A DNA stretch of 64,000 nt, taken from Alkalimarinus alittae (GTDB taxonomy: Bacteria > Pseudomonadota > Gammaproteobacteria > Pseudomonadales > Oleiphilaceae). Shown piece by piece: positions 8,739-18,401 of this stretch (the stretch's first letter is position 1; the number at the start of each line of letters is the position of its first letter). Made by a program: the position numbers and the translations under genes. The stretch is from positions 372,001 to 436,000 of the forward strand of contig NZ_CP100390.1 of NCBI RefSeq assembly GCF_026016465.1, read 5' to 3'. The notes below the pieces were generated by a model that was not told the DNA's origin, did not search any database, and was given only the letters and a program-made list of their open reading frames with translations.

Positions 8739-9806
8739 TTACGACAGATGAAGGCGCTTAACCTCATCGTACTGCGCTTGCATGGGCGCAGGTAGCTTTT
8801 TGAATAGGTGGTCAAACATGGCTGTCGCCGGTTCGGGTTGAATAGCTAAATATGCCGTCACTGCATTATCGACTTGCTCTTTGACCTTTTCTTGCAGTTG
8901 ATTTTCTTTGTCTGGGTCCCAAAGATTCAGACTGAGAAGGTAATCGCGTAGCCGCTTAATAGGCTCCCTGTCCCAACCCTTTTTAAGTTCGTCATGACTG
9001 CGATAACGGGTGGCGTCGTCGGCGGTGGTATGGTCACTCAATCGGTAGCTAATGGCTTCAATCAGCGTTGGGCCTTTGCCAGCGCGTGCGCGCTTTAGCG
9101 CGGTTAACATTGCATCGTATAGTGAAACAAAGTCGTTACCGTCAACCTGAACACCCGGAATACCAGCGCTAATGGCTTTTTGAGCAAGGGTTTCGCTATG
9201 AGACTGCACCTCTCGTCGAGTTGAGATAGCCCATTGATTATTGTTGATCACCATGACCATAGGTAGCTGCCATACACCGCTTAGGTTTAGGCTTTCTAGA
9301 AAGTCTCCTTTTGAGGTTGAACCATCCCCTCCGGTAACAACGGAAACACGCTTTTCACCACGAATCTTAAAGGCAGTTGCGATACCCGCTGCGTGGCAAA
9401 ATTGGGTTGCGATAGGTACGCAGATCGGCATATCCTGTGTGCAGTTTTGATAGTGGCTACCACGCTCATCACCCCCCCAATATTGCAGCATTTCGGTGAG
9501 CGAAACGCCTCTGAGGTATTGGGTTGCCTGATCTCGGTAATAGGGTACGAATACATCACAGGCTTGCATTGCCAAGCCAATCGCGATACCGATCGATTCT
9601 TGACCAAGTGATGATGGGTAGGTACCTAATTTACCTGTGCGTTGCAGTGCGATCGCTTTTTGATCAAAGATTCTAATCAGCACCATCTCTTGATAAGCCT
9701 GTAGCAGTATTGTCTCGTCGACCGTACTAGGGAGTGGTTTAATCAGGCTGCCATCGTCCGCAATAAATTGCGTTGCGTTAACTGAAAAATCATAGGTTCT
9801 ATTCAT
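8739..9806 (-). CDS. bkdA1: 2-oxoacid dehydrogenase E1 alpha subunit
   Basis: 355 aa from the ATG at 9806, preferred over a GTG at 9824 because GGGGAT lies 6 bases upstream. The thiamine-diphosphate motif starts at GGDGSTSKGDF and closes with the NNNQWAISTRR segment, and the phosphorylation-loop-like YRLSDHTTADDATRYR is present. It forms the alpha2beta2 decarboxylase with the next gene. This is the first gene of the operon. The nearest regulator is the AraC-type gene about 240 bases upstream on the same strand. Specificity for branched-chain oxoacids is inferred from family resemblance. Confidence 0.9.
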   Translation of the reverse strand: MNRTYDFSVNATQFIADDGSLIKPLPSTVDETILLQAYQEMVLIRIFDQKAIALQRTGKLGTYPSSLGQESIGIAIGLAMQACDVFVPYYRDQATQYLRGVSLTEMLQYWGGDERGSHYQNCTQDMPICVPIATQFCHAAGIATAFKIRGEKRVSVVTGGDGSTSKGDFLESLNLSGVWQLPMVMVINNNQWAISTRREVQSHSETLAQKAISAGIPGVQVDGNDFVSLYDAMLTALKRARAGKGPTLIEAISYRLSDHTTADDATRYRSHDELKKGWDREPIKRLRDYLLSLNLWDPDKENQLQEKVKEQVDNAVTAYLAIQPEPATAMFDHLFKKLPAPMQAQYDEVKRLHLS

Positions 9807-10043
9807 TTTACTATCCCCACTCACTGCTCACGCTGACTTATTATGAGTGCATCGTTGTTCTGCTGCACTTAAAGGCTTAGCACGCGTGTGCGGCGTTACG
9901 TTATTAACTCAAGTATAGTAATGAATTGATTAATTATTGAACTGAATAGTTAGACCGACATGTTATAAGAATCGATTGTTTGAGAAGGCGGGCGTGAGTA
10001 ATAGGGGTTAAGATTGTTTAGTCTGGGCTCGTGCCAGACGTTG

Positions 10044-11069
10044 CTACTTCCCATACTTAGCCGGAGACGTGCCTGTCCAGCGCTTAAATGCTCTGCTAAA
10101 CGCGCTTAATTCAGAAAATCCCAATAAAAAGGCAATTTCACTGAGAGAGTAGCGCTTCTCTTTAATATAGCGAATGGCTTTTTCTTTTCGGACCGACTCT
10201 ATGAGCGCTTGGAATGCGTGACCTTCGGTTTTGAGTTTTCGATAAAGTGTGTGGCGGCTCATGCAGAGTTTGGCTGCTACCATTTCAGCATCAACATCTC
10301 CTTTTGCCAGTTGTTTTGATACGATTCTTTTAACCTGATCGGACAATGATTTTTTAGGTCTTATTTTATTTAGCAAGGTTTCAACATGACGGGTTAATAC
10401 CTTGTGTAGGTAGGGGTTTCGTTTGGGGAGCTCAAACGTTAGAAACTGCTTTTTTAAGGCTATAGTGCAATGAGCCTGGTCAAACTTAATCGGGCATTGG
10501 AATATACGTTCGTATTCTTCAGCATAGTCAGGCTTGGGGTGTGCAAATGAGACATACTCGACTTTTAACGTGGCGTGAATTAAAGATCGAGCTCTGACAA
10601 TCGAAATCGCCATGGTGCGATCCATATTCGCTCGGGAGTAATAGTCTGGGCTCTCACAAATGTAATTGAGATAAGCAAGATCATCATCTATATTAAACTC
10701 TACCCGCATGCCCGCGTTAACGAGTTTATAGAGGCGTTCAAACTGCGTTAATGCATCGCCCAAAGTGGCGTTATTGAAAAATATATGCCCGATAACCCCC
10801 ATTTCATCAACGTTAGATTTTTCGCCAATATGAAGACCAATAGCGGGGTCTTGAGTAAAGGTTTCAGCTACGTACCAGAGGGCATGAAAGGCACTCAGGG
10901 GGATGCGGTGGTCTGGTTGGTCTAACTTACTTAGTAGAAGGCCGGTTTTTTCTTCAAGTATTTGTTTGGCGCAACCTTTACTTAAAAGATAATCAGTTAG
11001 TGCTTTTGCCGATGAAGCATTGACGGTAACGCCATTGTCTTGTTCTTGTATGTTTTCAGAACTTGCCAC
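10044..11069 (-). CDS. AraC-family regulator with arabinose-binding-like N-terminal domain
   Basis: 341 aa. Residues about 30-215 match the ligand-binding domain of OruR/ArgR-type AraC proteins, including the GVIGHIFFNNATLGDAL segment. The C-terminal AraC helix-turn-helix pair follows: first HTH CMSRHTLYRKLKTEG, second LSEIAFLLGFSELSAFSRAFKRWTGTSPAKY. Such regulators often control catabolic genes, and the oxoacid dehydrogenase operon downstream in the same direction is a plausible but unproven target. It is divergent from tamA, with a 228-base shared upstream region. Confidence 0.88.
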   Translation of the reverse strand: MASSENIQEQDNGVTVNASSAKALTDYLLSKGCAKQILEEKTGLLLSKLDQPDHRIPLSAFHALWYVAETFTQDPAIGLHIGEKSNVDEMGVIGHIFFNNATLGDALTQFERLYKLVNAGMRVEFNIDDDLAYLNYICESPDYYSRANMDRTMAISIVRARSLIHATLKVEYVSFAHPKPDYAEEYERIFQCPIKFDQAHCTIALKKQFLTFELPKRNPYLHKVLTRHVETLLNKIRPKKSLSDQVKRIVSKQLAKGDVDAEMVAAKLCMSRHTLYRKLKTEGHAFQALIESVRKEKAIRYIKEKRYSLSEIAFLLGFSELSAFSRAFKRWTGTSPAKYGK

Positions 11070-11298
11070 AGCTAAAGATCCTCATATTTACGCGTTATTC
11101 AAGTGATGCTCAAATACGGATTCGCGAATACTGAGTATTTCAGGTTTTAACATAAATGCAAAGCACCTAGTGCGTGAATATATACAGGTTGAGATGCGAC
11201 AGATAGTGAGTGCTAAGCTTTATTCATGGTACGATAACCGCTACATTAATTTCACTACTTGGTTTATATGTCTGTAGAAACGGGCTGTCAGGTGTTTT

Positions 11299-13062
11299 TT
11301 GAAAAATCAAAATAGCGATCACTATTTAAGTGGAGTATTGGCTCACAATAGCGTCTTGAATAGACTGTTATTTATTATTCTCGCTATTTTTGTTGTCTCC
11401 CCCGCTTTAGCTAGCGTTGATATTGTTGTTACAGGTGCAAATAGTACCTTAACCGGAAACGTAAAAGCGCATATTGGTCAAATTGAGGCCGCAGAATTTC
11501 GCAACCCGCGAATATTAGAACGACGACTGAATAATCTGATTACCGAGGCAGTACAAGGCTTAGGGTATTATCAGAGTGAGTGGAGCCTTGATCTAGCCTC
11601 CGATAACGTTGTCGTGGCATTGAACCCTGGCCCACCCGTGATGTTAGCTCAGCCTAATATTCAGCTTATCGGCCCCGCGATAGACATGCCGGCCTTTCGC
11701 GACATCATCAAAAGCAATGCGCTCGTGGCCGGTGAGCAGTTAGACCACTCCAAGTATGACCGATTAAAAAAAGAGCTTATGCAGAAAGCGCAAGGATTAG
11801 GCTTTTTTGATGCGGAATATCGCGAAAGCGAGTTATTGGTTGATGTGCAAAATAACACCGCACAGATTAACTTGATCATGGAGAGTGGTGACCGCTATCA
11901 GTTCGGTGAAGTGAGTTTTGAGGGGAGTCAGCTGGGTGAAGGGTTTTTACAGTCTATCGTGCCGTTCAAAAGGCACGACCCTTATGAGCGAAAGTTATTA
12001 TCCTCATTCCGAAGAAAACTATATGAGACAGGGTATTTTTCTTCTGTAACCATTGACACTCAACGCATTATTGAAGATGGAATGAAACAGGTAAGCTTAA
12101 GTGTTATTACAGAAGATGCCAGCCAACATCAATTTGAGGTTGGGTTTGGTTTCGATACAGATAATGGCCCAAGGGTTCGCTTTAATTGGGATATGCCTGT
12201 CATTGGTACACGTGGGCATACATGGAACTCCTCAATAGAAGTGTCAAAACCTGAGCAGGAAATAAGTGCCACTTACCGTATACCGCTAGCCCAACCTCTC
12301 ACGAACTTTCTACTGTTTGATACCGGCTATATTCATCAGGAAATAGAGACAACTGAATCAAGCCTTTTTAATGTCGGCATATCAAAACTGAATTTAAAAG
12401 AGAATAACTGGCAGCTCAGGTATGGTGTAAGTGCAGACTACGAAGAGTATCGTCAAGCGGATGAAGACTGGGTTGATGTTTTCTATTTGGTACCACATAT
12501 AGGCTGGATGAGAAGTGGCTTTGATCAAGATGCTAACCCCAGTAAGGGCTACCGGTTGTGGTTACGGTTTTCGGGTAGTTCAACTGAAATCGGTGCAGAT
12601 GCCAGTTTCTTTAAGGTGCATGCAGGTGCGCGATGGTTAACACCAATAGGAAACACTAATTTTCGATTGCTGACAAGGCTCGAATTGGGTGGGATTGCGA
12701 CCGACGACCTGCAGCAAGTACCTGTTTCCCGCCGATTTTACACAGGGGGAGACCAAACCATTAGAGGGTATGGCTATCATCGAGTGGCTTCGCGTGATGA
12801 AAATGGTGAATTGGTTGGCGGTAAGTTTCTTAATGTTGGGAGTGTGGAGCTAAGCGGTAGAATCGCGCCACAGTGGCGGGGGGCTATTTTCACAGACACA
12901 GGCCGTGCTTATGAAGACCCTGACGAAGCCTTTTCTAGTAGTATCGGTATTGGTGCTCGCTGGTTGTCCATTATAGGCGAAGTCAGAATCGATTTAGCAC
13001 ACCCTCTCGACGATGACGACACGCCGGTTAAACTGCATATTTCAATGGGCCCGCCATTATGA
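11299..13062 (+). CDS. tamA: TamA, outer-membrane Omp85 subunit of the TAM complex
   Basis: 587 aa from a TTG start with AGGTG just upstream. The signal-like hydrophobic stretch ends at SPALA, about residue 38. Three POTRA domains (about 40-260) precede a 16-strand Omp85 barrel with the conserved RRFYTGGDQTIRGYGY motif (the (V/I)RGY/F element in the L6 loop), and the C-terminus is a strand ending in Leu. TamA and TamB form an envelope-spanning complex implicated in barrel assembly and anterograde lipid transport. It overlaps tamB by 4 bases (ATGA), indicating translational coupling. Confidence 0.94.
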   Translation: MKNQNSDHYLSGVLAHNSVLNRLLFIILAIFVVSPALASVDIVVTGANSTLTGNVKAHIGQIEAAEFRNPRILERRLNNLITEAVQGLGYYQSEWSLDLASDNVVVALNPGPPVMLAQPNIQLIGPAIDMPAFRDIIKSNALVAGEQLDHSKYDRLKKELMQKAQGLGFFDAEYRESELLVDVQNNTAQINLIMESGDRYQFGEVSFEGSQLGEGFLQSIVPFKRHDPYERKLLSSFRRKLYETGYFSSVTIDTQRIIEDGMKQVSLSVITEDASQHQFEVGFGFDTDNGPRVRFNWDMPVIGTRGHTWNSSIEVSKPEQEISATYRIPLAQPLTNFLLFDTGYIHQEIETTESSLFNVGISKLNLKENNWQLRYGVSADYEEYRQADEDWVDVFYLVPHIGWMRSGFDQDANPSKGYRLWLRFSGSSTEIGADASFFKVHAGARWLTPIGNTNFRLLTRLELGGIATDDLQQVPVSRRFYTGGDQTIRGYGYHRVASRDENGELVGGKFLNVGSVELSGRIAPQWRGAIFTDTGRAYEDPDEAFSSSIGIGARWLSIIGEVRIDLAHPLDDDDTPVKLHISMGPPL

Positions 13063-16000
13063 TGTGTTATGTATTGCATATTATATGGCGCGTTATGCGG
13101 TTATTAATATTCGTTCCGCTGGTGCTCACATTCATTATTATAGCTTGGTTGTTAGCGACAAAAGAGGGAACTCAATTCATCGCCAATTTGGCAAGCAATC
13201 AGTTGGCCGAACTGCATTTAGTAGGGGTTGATGGTTATGTGCTAGGTGAGTTAACAGTAGATGAACTTCAGTGGAACCAATCAGCGGTAGAAGTCTCCGC
13301 TCATAATGTGAGTGTTAATTGGGGCCCCTTGTGCTTACTGCAACAGAACATTTGTTTAGATCAACTATCTGCCGATGAATTGGTTGTTAATTTATTGCCT
13401 GTAACTGAGGCTGAAGAAGAAACGAGCGATGGTTCGTTGCCCTCAATCGTCATGCCGGTGGGTATTATTACCGACAGGGCAGATATCCAAACATTTCATT
13501 TAAGGCTTTCGGGGCAAACGCACACCATCACAGACCTGCAATTCACAGGGCAGTGGGTCGACAGTTTATTAGCATTACCTAAAGTAGCGGCAAACTATGA
13601 AGGGTTAAGCCTTGATGGTGAAGGGGAGATGGACTTTTCGACCCCTTGGGTAAGCCAGTTTAAAGGCATCGCCGTCTATGACTTGCCCAGCACCGTTAGT
13701 CAGCAACCGTTAAAATTTGATTTTGAGTTAAGCGGCGTTCAATTAGCGTTTGATATAAAAGGGGCATTAACGGGAGAGTGGCCAGTACAACTTTCGTCGA
13801 CGCTCTCGTTTGACGACCCACGCTTTCCGCTGACGCTAAAGTTTGAAGCGCCGACTTCATGGCAGCTACCCGTAGAAAGTGCGCAAACTAACGTAAAAGC
13901 GCCCCAAATAGACATTAAACAGTTTACTGCCAATATAGGGTTAAGGGATTTAACTGTGCAGGCAAAAAGTAAGTTAAAGACTGCCTATTGGAGTGAACTT
14001 GACCTGCTCATCGATGGGCAATGGCTGAAAGATCGCCTGATATTCAAACAAATGCAACTAAACTCAAAAGAGGGCAATGTGAGCCTTCAGGGGGCGTTCA
14101 CCCATACAGCGCCGATGCCGTTCAACCTTAAAATAAGCACCCAACAATTGGCACTTCATCAGGTCATGCTGCCAAACGCTAAAGAGGCCAAGCCAATATT
14201 ACCGTACCCCGCCATCATCGATAGTGATTGGTTCATTAAGGGGAATGCGGGGGGGAGTGCCATAGATATTACGTTTAATTTGGAGCGGCTTAAGGGGCGC
14301 GTTAACCAATACCCTTTAGCGGGGGCGGCCGTATTTAACTATACGCGTGACCGAGACGGCGGCATGCTGCGAGTTAATGAGTTGATGGTCTCTTCAGGCG
14401 TTAATCAACTGAGTGCTAGTGGGGCTTTGAGTGCAGCGGGTGACCGTTTCGATAATATTGAAATGCACTTTTCACTGCCTGAACCTCAGCAGTGGTTATC
14501 GGACTTGAGTGGTAGCCTAGAGGGGGCTATTAGCGTTGATGGATTGATTGATAAGTTAGACATACACGGTGAACTGACCACTGAAAAACTGAGATACGGA
14601 GATCTATCGGTGGGCTCAATAGAAACCGTGTTTGATATAGCCCAATCAGGCATTGCTGAAAGTAGGTTAACCCTTAGCGCCGAAGACTTACGTGTGGGCA
14701 ATACGCACATAACATCTTCTGATTGGCAGCTTAGAGGGGACCTGAAAGGTAGTGCCGTTAAGGGGGATGTGGTTTTACCTGAGATGGGTAAAGCGACAGT
14801 GGATTGTCATGTGTCATGGGATGTCTTAATGCCTGAGACGCCTACAGCAGCGACTATAAAAGGGGATATTGAGAGTGTGTGTGGCGCGTTAAGTTGGCAA
14901 TCTGAGGTATTCCCTTACTCATTATTTACGCCTCGTAATACTCAGCCTATTGCTATTAATTGGAATATTGATGAGCGTTCTTTGGTGGTCAAACCCTTTT
15001 GTTTAGCGGATGAAGATACTGAAATTTGCAACCATCAGGATGCTCTCTGGGACCCAGTTAATGGCTACTCATTGTGGGTCACAACCAACAATGTACCGGT
15101 TATGCCGCTACTTGACCGATGGAATAAAGAAGCAAAAGAAGCTGACCAGTTGACACATCTAGCGCTGCAAGGCGACCTTAATGGGGTCGCTAAAATAAGC
15201 CAAAAACCGGGTAACCCTGTTGATGCTGACGTCGCGATAAATATACCTTTACTTGATGTATGGCTAGGTAAAAGCAAAAAGCCTGTAGGCGATAGTGCGT
15301 CGAAGAACCCTTTAAAAGAAGATGAGGCTGTTCCTTTGCATATAGCCTTTGAACCGCTTTCCTTAACGTCCGTATTACGGGATGAAAACCTGACCGTTAA
15401 CGCTCATTTCTCATCGCCTCAACTTGGAGATGTAACGAGTCAACTGACATTAACGGATATCGTTAAGCAGCGTTTGTTAAGTGGTGACATAAACTTGAAT
15501 CAATTAGATATCGCTTTTCTGCAGGATATACTGCCTTCAGTAGAGCGAATGTCGGGTTTGTTTTCTAGCCAAGTGATGGTGTCGGGTACACTTAAAAAGC
15601 CGGAGTTATCAGGCCGCTTTAGTTTCTCTGACGGGGCATTTAAGAGTGGCTACCTTCCTGAAACTATTGATCAAATCGTGGTTGATGGGGTATTTAGTCA
15701 ATATCAGTTAAGTTATGAGGGTGGGTTTAGCTCTCAAGGAGGGCGTGCATCGCTTGACGGTCATTTAAACTGGCAAGATGATTGGATATTGAATACATCC
15801 TTGAGTTCTGAAGCCTTCGATATTACGCCAAGATCGGGCGTTAGCTTAACGATTAAACCAGAAATAACGTTACTGTTAACAGAGGGCTTTGCAGACGTTT
15901 CAGGCACCTTTGAAATACCGCATGCGCGGATAAAAATTGATGCATTACCTGAGAGTGCGACATCGGTGTCTACAGATGCTCGGATTATAGGCGAGGATAA

Positions 16001-16730
16001 GGTCTCTGCTGATAATCAGTGGCGCTATAAGGCCAAAATTGAGCTGGTGTTAGGTAATGATGTTCATTTCAGAGGTTTTGGTGTGAACACCTATCTCACA
16101 GGTCGGTTGTTATTGCGTCAGCAATCGGGCGGAGAACTTGGAGGCAAGGGTGAAATTAACACCGATAATGGCTTTTACACCATATTTGGACAGCGATTAA
16201 CCGTCAAAGAAGGTCGTTTTATTTTTAACGGTCCTGTTGATCGGCCCGACCTTCAACTTGATGCCACGCGAGACATACCAGGAAGCACCGTTAACGTTGG
16301 AGTTAAAGTGACAGGCCCTGCCAATGAACCAGAAATTCTGTTTTACTCTCAGCCGGTCATGAATGAAACCAGTGTGATTCACTACCTGCTCACAGGTCGG
16401 GCGCCGGATCAAAAATCGAATAATGCAGACCTATTAAATAATATGATGCTATCAGCCGGTATTTTTGGTTCTAGCGAATTAACTGAAAAGTGGGCTAATA
16501 AAGTGGGGGTTACTGACCTGCAAATAAGTACCCAGTCTGATGATGAGGGTACCAGCCTTGAAGTGAGTGGCTATATATCGCCTGATATATATCTAAAATA
16601 TGGTGCGAGTCTTTATGATGAAGCAAAAACAGTTACTATGCGTTATCGATTAAGGCCAAACCTGTTTCTTGAAGCGGCAGGAGGCTTTAATAGCTCGTTA
16701 GACGTAATCTATTCCTTTGAATATCGTTAA
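13059..16730 (+). CDS. tamB: TamB, envelope-spanning AsmA-like bridge protein
   Basis: 1223 aa, the usual size for TamB. An N-terminal membrane anchor (about residues 10-35) is followed by a long repetitive beta-rich region characteristic of the AsmA-like lipid-transport groove, and the C-terminal DUF490/TamB domain (about 880-1223), with KGEINTDNGFYTIFGQRLTVKEGRFIF-type signature elements and RDIPGSTVNVGVKVTGP. The C-terminus ends SFEYR, a penultimate strand like a barrel signal that docks on TamA. The start ATG lies inside the tamA stop region. It is the last gene of the operon; a strong terminator occurs 400 bases on. Confidence 0.94.
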   Translation: MMCYVLHIIWRVMRLLIFVPLVLTFIIIAWLLATKEGTQFIANLASNQLAELHLVGVDGYVLGELTVDELQWNQSAVEVSAHNVSVNWGPLCLLQQNICLDQLSADELVVNLLPVTEAEEETSDGSLPSIVMPVGIITDRADIQTFHLRLSGQTHTITDLQFTGQWVDSLLALPKVAANYEGLSLDGEGEMDFSTPWVSQFKGIAVYDLPSTVSQQPLKFDFELSGVQLAFDIKGALTGEWPVQLSSTLSFDDPRFPLTLKFEAPTSWQLPVESAQTNVKAPQIDIKQFTANIGLRDLTVQAKSKLKTAYWSELDLLIDGQWLKDRLIFKQMQLNSKEGNVSLQGAFTHTAPMPFNLKISTQQLALHQVMLPNAKEAKPILPYPAIIDSDWFIKGNAGGSAIDITFNLERLKGRVNQYPLAGAAVFNYTRDRDGGMLRVNELMVSSGVNQLSASGALSAAGDRFDNIEMHFSLPEPQQWLSDLSGSLEGAISVDGLIDKLDIHGELTTEKLRYGDLSVGSIETVFDIAQSGIAESRLTLSAEDLRVGNTHITSSDWQLRGDLKGSAVKGDVVLPEMGKATVDCHVSWDVLMPETPTAATIKGDIESVCGALSWQSEVFPYSLFTPRNTQPIAINWNIDERSLVVKPFCLADEDTEICNHQDALWDPVNGYSLWVTTNNVPVMPLLDRWNKEAKEADQLTHLALQGDLNGVAKISQKPGNPVDADVAINIPLLDVWLGKSKKPVGDSASKNPLKEDEAVPLHIAFEPLSLTSVLRDENLTVNAHFSSPQLGDVTSQLTLTDIVKQRLLSGDINLNQLDIAFLQDILPSVERMSGLFSSQVMVSGTLKKPELSGRFSFSDGAFKSGYLPETIDQIVVDGVFSQYQLSYEGGFSSQGGRASLDGHLNWQDDWILNTSLSSEAFDITPRSGVSLTIKPEITLLLTEGFADVSGTFEIPHARIKIDALPESATSVSTDARIIGEDKVSADNQWRYKAKIELVLGNDVHFRGFGVNTYLTGRLLLRQQSGGELGGKGEINTDNGFYTIFGQRLTVKEGRFIFNGPVDRPDLQLDATRDIPGSTVNVGVKVTGPANEPEILFYSQPVMNETSVIHYLLTGRAPDQKSNNADLLNNMMLSAGIFGSSELTEKWANKVGVTDLQISTQSDDEGTSLEVSGYISPDIYLKYGASLYDEAKTVTMRYRLRPNLFLEAAGGFNSSLDVIYSFEYR

Positions 16731-16766
16731 TAATGTAGCCTTGTTGTCTGCTTTAATAGTGTTTGT

Positions 16767-16795
16767 TTGAAAGTTGCAACAAGCGGTCAAATAAT
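16767..16795 (+). promoter_or_regulatory. Candidate sigma-70 promoter behind tamB
   Basis: TTGAAA (16767-16772) and AATAAT (16790-16795) are separated by 17 bases, five of six matches in each hexamer, 37 bases beyond the tamB stop. A start near 16802 would give a transcript running to the terminator at 17137-17167. Predicted by eye only. Confidence 0.5.
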
Positions 16796-16930
16796 CGACC
16801 CATACTGTCAAGCGCCCCTTCTGTCTACTGGTTACTATAGAGCTGTAATTAACAAACAGCCCGATAGCTCAACGCAAGATGCTTAGGGTATCGGCAAGAT
16901 TTAACTTATTGAAGCTAAGAGAGAACGGAC

Positions 16931-17023
16931 ATGGAATTAGAAATTTTTGTACCTCATTCAGATATAGAACAACAAAATATGGATGCATTGGTCGCTTACC
17001 TTAGCGAGATTTATTACTGCTAG
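16931..17023 (+). CDS. Candidate 30-residue small protein
   Basis: ATG to TAG frame encoding an acidic peptide, MELEIFVPHSDIEQQN at the start and SEIYYC at the end. A GAGA purine stretch lies 7-10 bases before the ATG, a weak ribosome site. It stands alone between a candidate promoter, a perfect 10-bp hairpin that starts 5 bases after its stop, and a strong terminator. No hydrophobic segment is present and I do not recognise a family. It may instead be an incidental frame in a small RNA. No peptide-modifying enzyme is nearby. Confidence 0.35.
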   Translation: MELEIFVPHSDIEQQNMDALVAYLSEIYYC

Positions 17024-17027
17024 TTCT

Positions 17028-17050
17028 TCGGTAAGAATAGTTCTTACCGA
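17028..17050 (+). other. Perfect 10-bp hairpin after the small ORF
   Basis: TCGGTAAGAA at 17028-17037 pairs with TTCTTACCGA at 17041-17050 around a TAG loop. No uridine run follows, so it is not a classical terminator. It may protect the 3' part of the transcript or act as a binding site. Confidence 0.55.
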
Positions 17051-17136
17051 CGTCAGTAATTAGTGCCTCTCATAATGAACATGGTTATCATTGATAGATT
17101 AAAGAATTTAATTAGCACGTTGTCAGCTGTTATTCT

Positions 17137-17167
17137 GCCACCCTATGTTGCATAGGGTGGCTTTTTT
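17137..17167 (+). terminator. Rho-independent terminator
   Basis: GCCACCCTATG (17137-17147) pairs perfectly with CATAGGGTGGC (17151-17161) around TTG, followed by a T6 tract. Strong + strand terminator for the small transcript behind tamB, or for tamAB itself. The opposite strand has no T run after the stem, so it serves the + strand only. Confidence 0.88.
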
Positions 17168-17184
17168 GTGTCTGCCTTAATATA

Positions 17185-18297
17185 TTAATACAGACGTGTC
17201 GTGAGCTTGCGGCTAGCGTCTTTAGCGAACAACATTTCTAGCCTGAAAGATACGAACGGATTGGGGTCAAAGTTCTCAATTCGTTGAAATTCTATACCCG
17301 GTGTCATTTCATAAAACAGCCAGTCTTTATATAGCCTCCGTCGATAGGCTGCTTTGGTGTAGTAATTTGTAATTCGGCTGCCGCTCTTTTCTTCAGCCAC
17401 AATACCTGCTGCGTACTGTATTGCTCTTTTATTGTTGATGTCCTGAAATAATGAAATTTGTTCTAGAAAATCGAACTGCTCTGTTCGCTCATGCCAGTCT
17501 ACTACGCTGGTGACACGAAAGAGGAGTTTTTCAGACAGCCTTCGGTTAAAGTCGAACTGAGAGTATGCGCCAAAGCCCTTGCTTTCGAAGATAAACACTT
17601 CTTGCGAATAAACCATGCCCCAGTTTTCGTTAAGGTCCCAGCCTCTCACGGCTCTAAAACGTGCAAAAGGGTCTGGTGGCCAGCGAGCCTTTACACCCCA
17701 GTCGAGAGACAATCGGCTCCACTTCTTAGACTCGAATAAATAGCGTATGGCGCCATAAAATCCATCGTTAGCTTCTCTATTTGTGCTAGGTAAGTCAGAA
17801 AGGTTTCGTTCTTTAATCCCTAGTTCTTGATCGGGGTCGTTTTCGATGACCAGTCTCAGCTTTTCTTTGGTGACGGGAAGATCTAGGCTGACCTTAATTT
17901 TGGGTTCGAAAGAAACACCATCGTATTTAGAGGTATCTAAATCAAAATATAGCTTAATAAAACTCTTGTTTATATCCTGATAGCCGGTGTTATCGCCCAT
18001 AAAGCTATCAAGATACCCGCCAATCGCTGAAATGTTTTGAGACCAGGTTATCTGTTGAGTTTCGATCCATTCGAATGTGGCTGAGTTTAAATTGGGGTCT
18101 ATTGAATCGAGGGTTTTTTGATCAGCGTCTACTTCAGTGTTGTCTGTAGGCTCAGGCTGATTAAGTTTGACGGAAGCATCGTCGACTTGCAGACTGTCGT
18201 CAGCCCCTGTTAAGGGCTTATTTGAAGCGGCAAAAACCTGCTGAACACTGACGCTTGAAATAATAAACGTTAAGAGAATGAGTACTGATTTTGGCAT
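17185..18297 (-). CDS. Outer-membrane beta-barrel-like protein, unknown function
   Basis: 370 aa. Signal peptide cleaved near VFAAS, then a low-complexity acidic linker (residues 25-65) and a region of alternating amphipathic strands (FDLDTSKYDGVSFEPKIKVSLDLPV; RITNYYTKAAYRRRL; SFRLEMLF), typical of a barrel. No enzyme motif is visible. The divergent neighbour at 18402 is also a barrel-like protein, with 104 bases between them, so both may share one control region and function together. Family unknown to me. Confidence 0.72.
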   Translation of the reverse strand: MPKSVLILLTFIISSVSVQQVFAASNKPLTGADDSLQVDDASVKLNQPEPTDNTEVDADQKTLDSIDPNLNSATFEWIETQQITWSQNISAIGGYLDSFMGDNTGYQDINKSFIKLYFDLDTSKYDGVSFEPKIKVSLDLPVTKEKLRLVIENDPDQELGIKERNLSDLPSTNREANDGFYGAIRYLFESKKWSRLSLDWGVKARWPPDPFARFRAVRGWDLNENWGMVYSQEVFIFESKGFGAYSQFDFNRRLSEKLLFRVTSVVDWHERTEQFDFLEQISLFQDINNKRAIQYAAGIVAEEKSGSRITNYYTKAAYRRRLYKDWLFYEMTPGIEFQRIENFDPNPFVSFRLEMLFAKDASRKLTTRLY

Positions 18298-18401
18298 GAA
18301 GGGAATTACGTCCTTTTATTCCTTTTAAACTTTGCTCGAACCCAAAAAATTCAAGTATTATTAAGAGTATAGCAATAGCTTTATAACGGTCAGGGAAATA
18401 T

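Noticed and set aside
16931-17023. The 30-codon ORF as a PqqA-like or lanthipeptide precursor
   Set aside because: No modifying enzyme, protease or transporter gene is adjacent and the peptide lacks the known precursor signatures.
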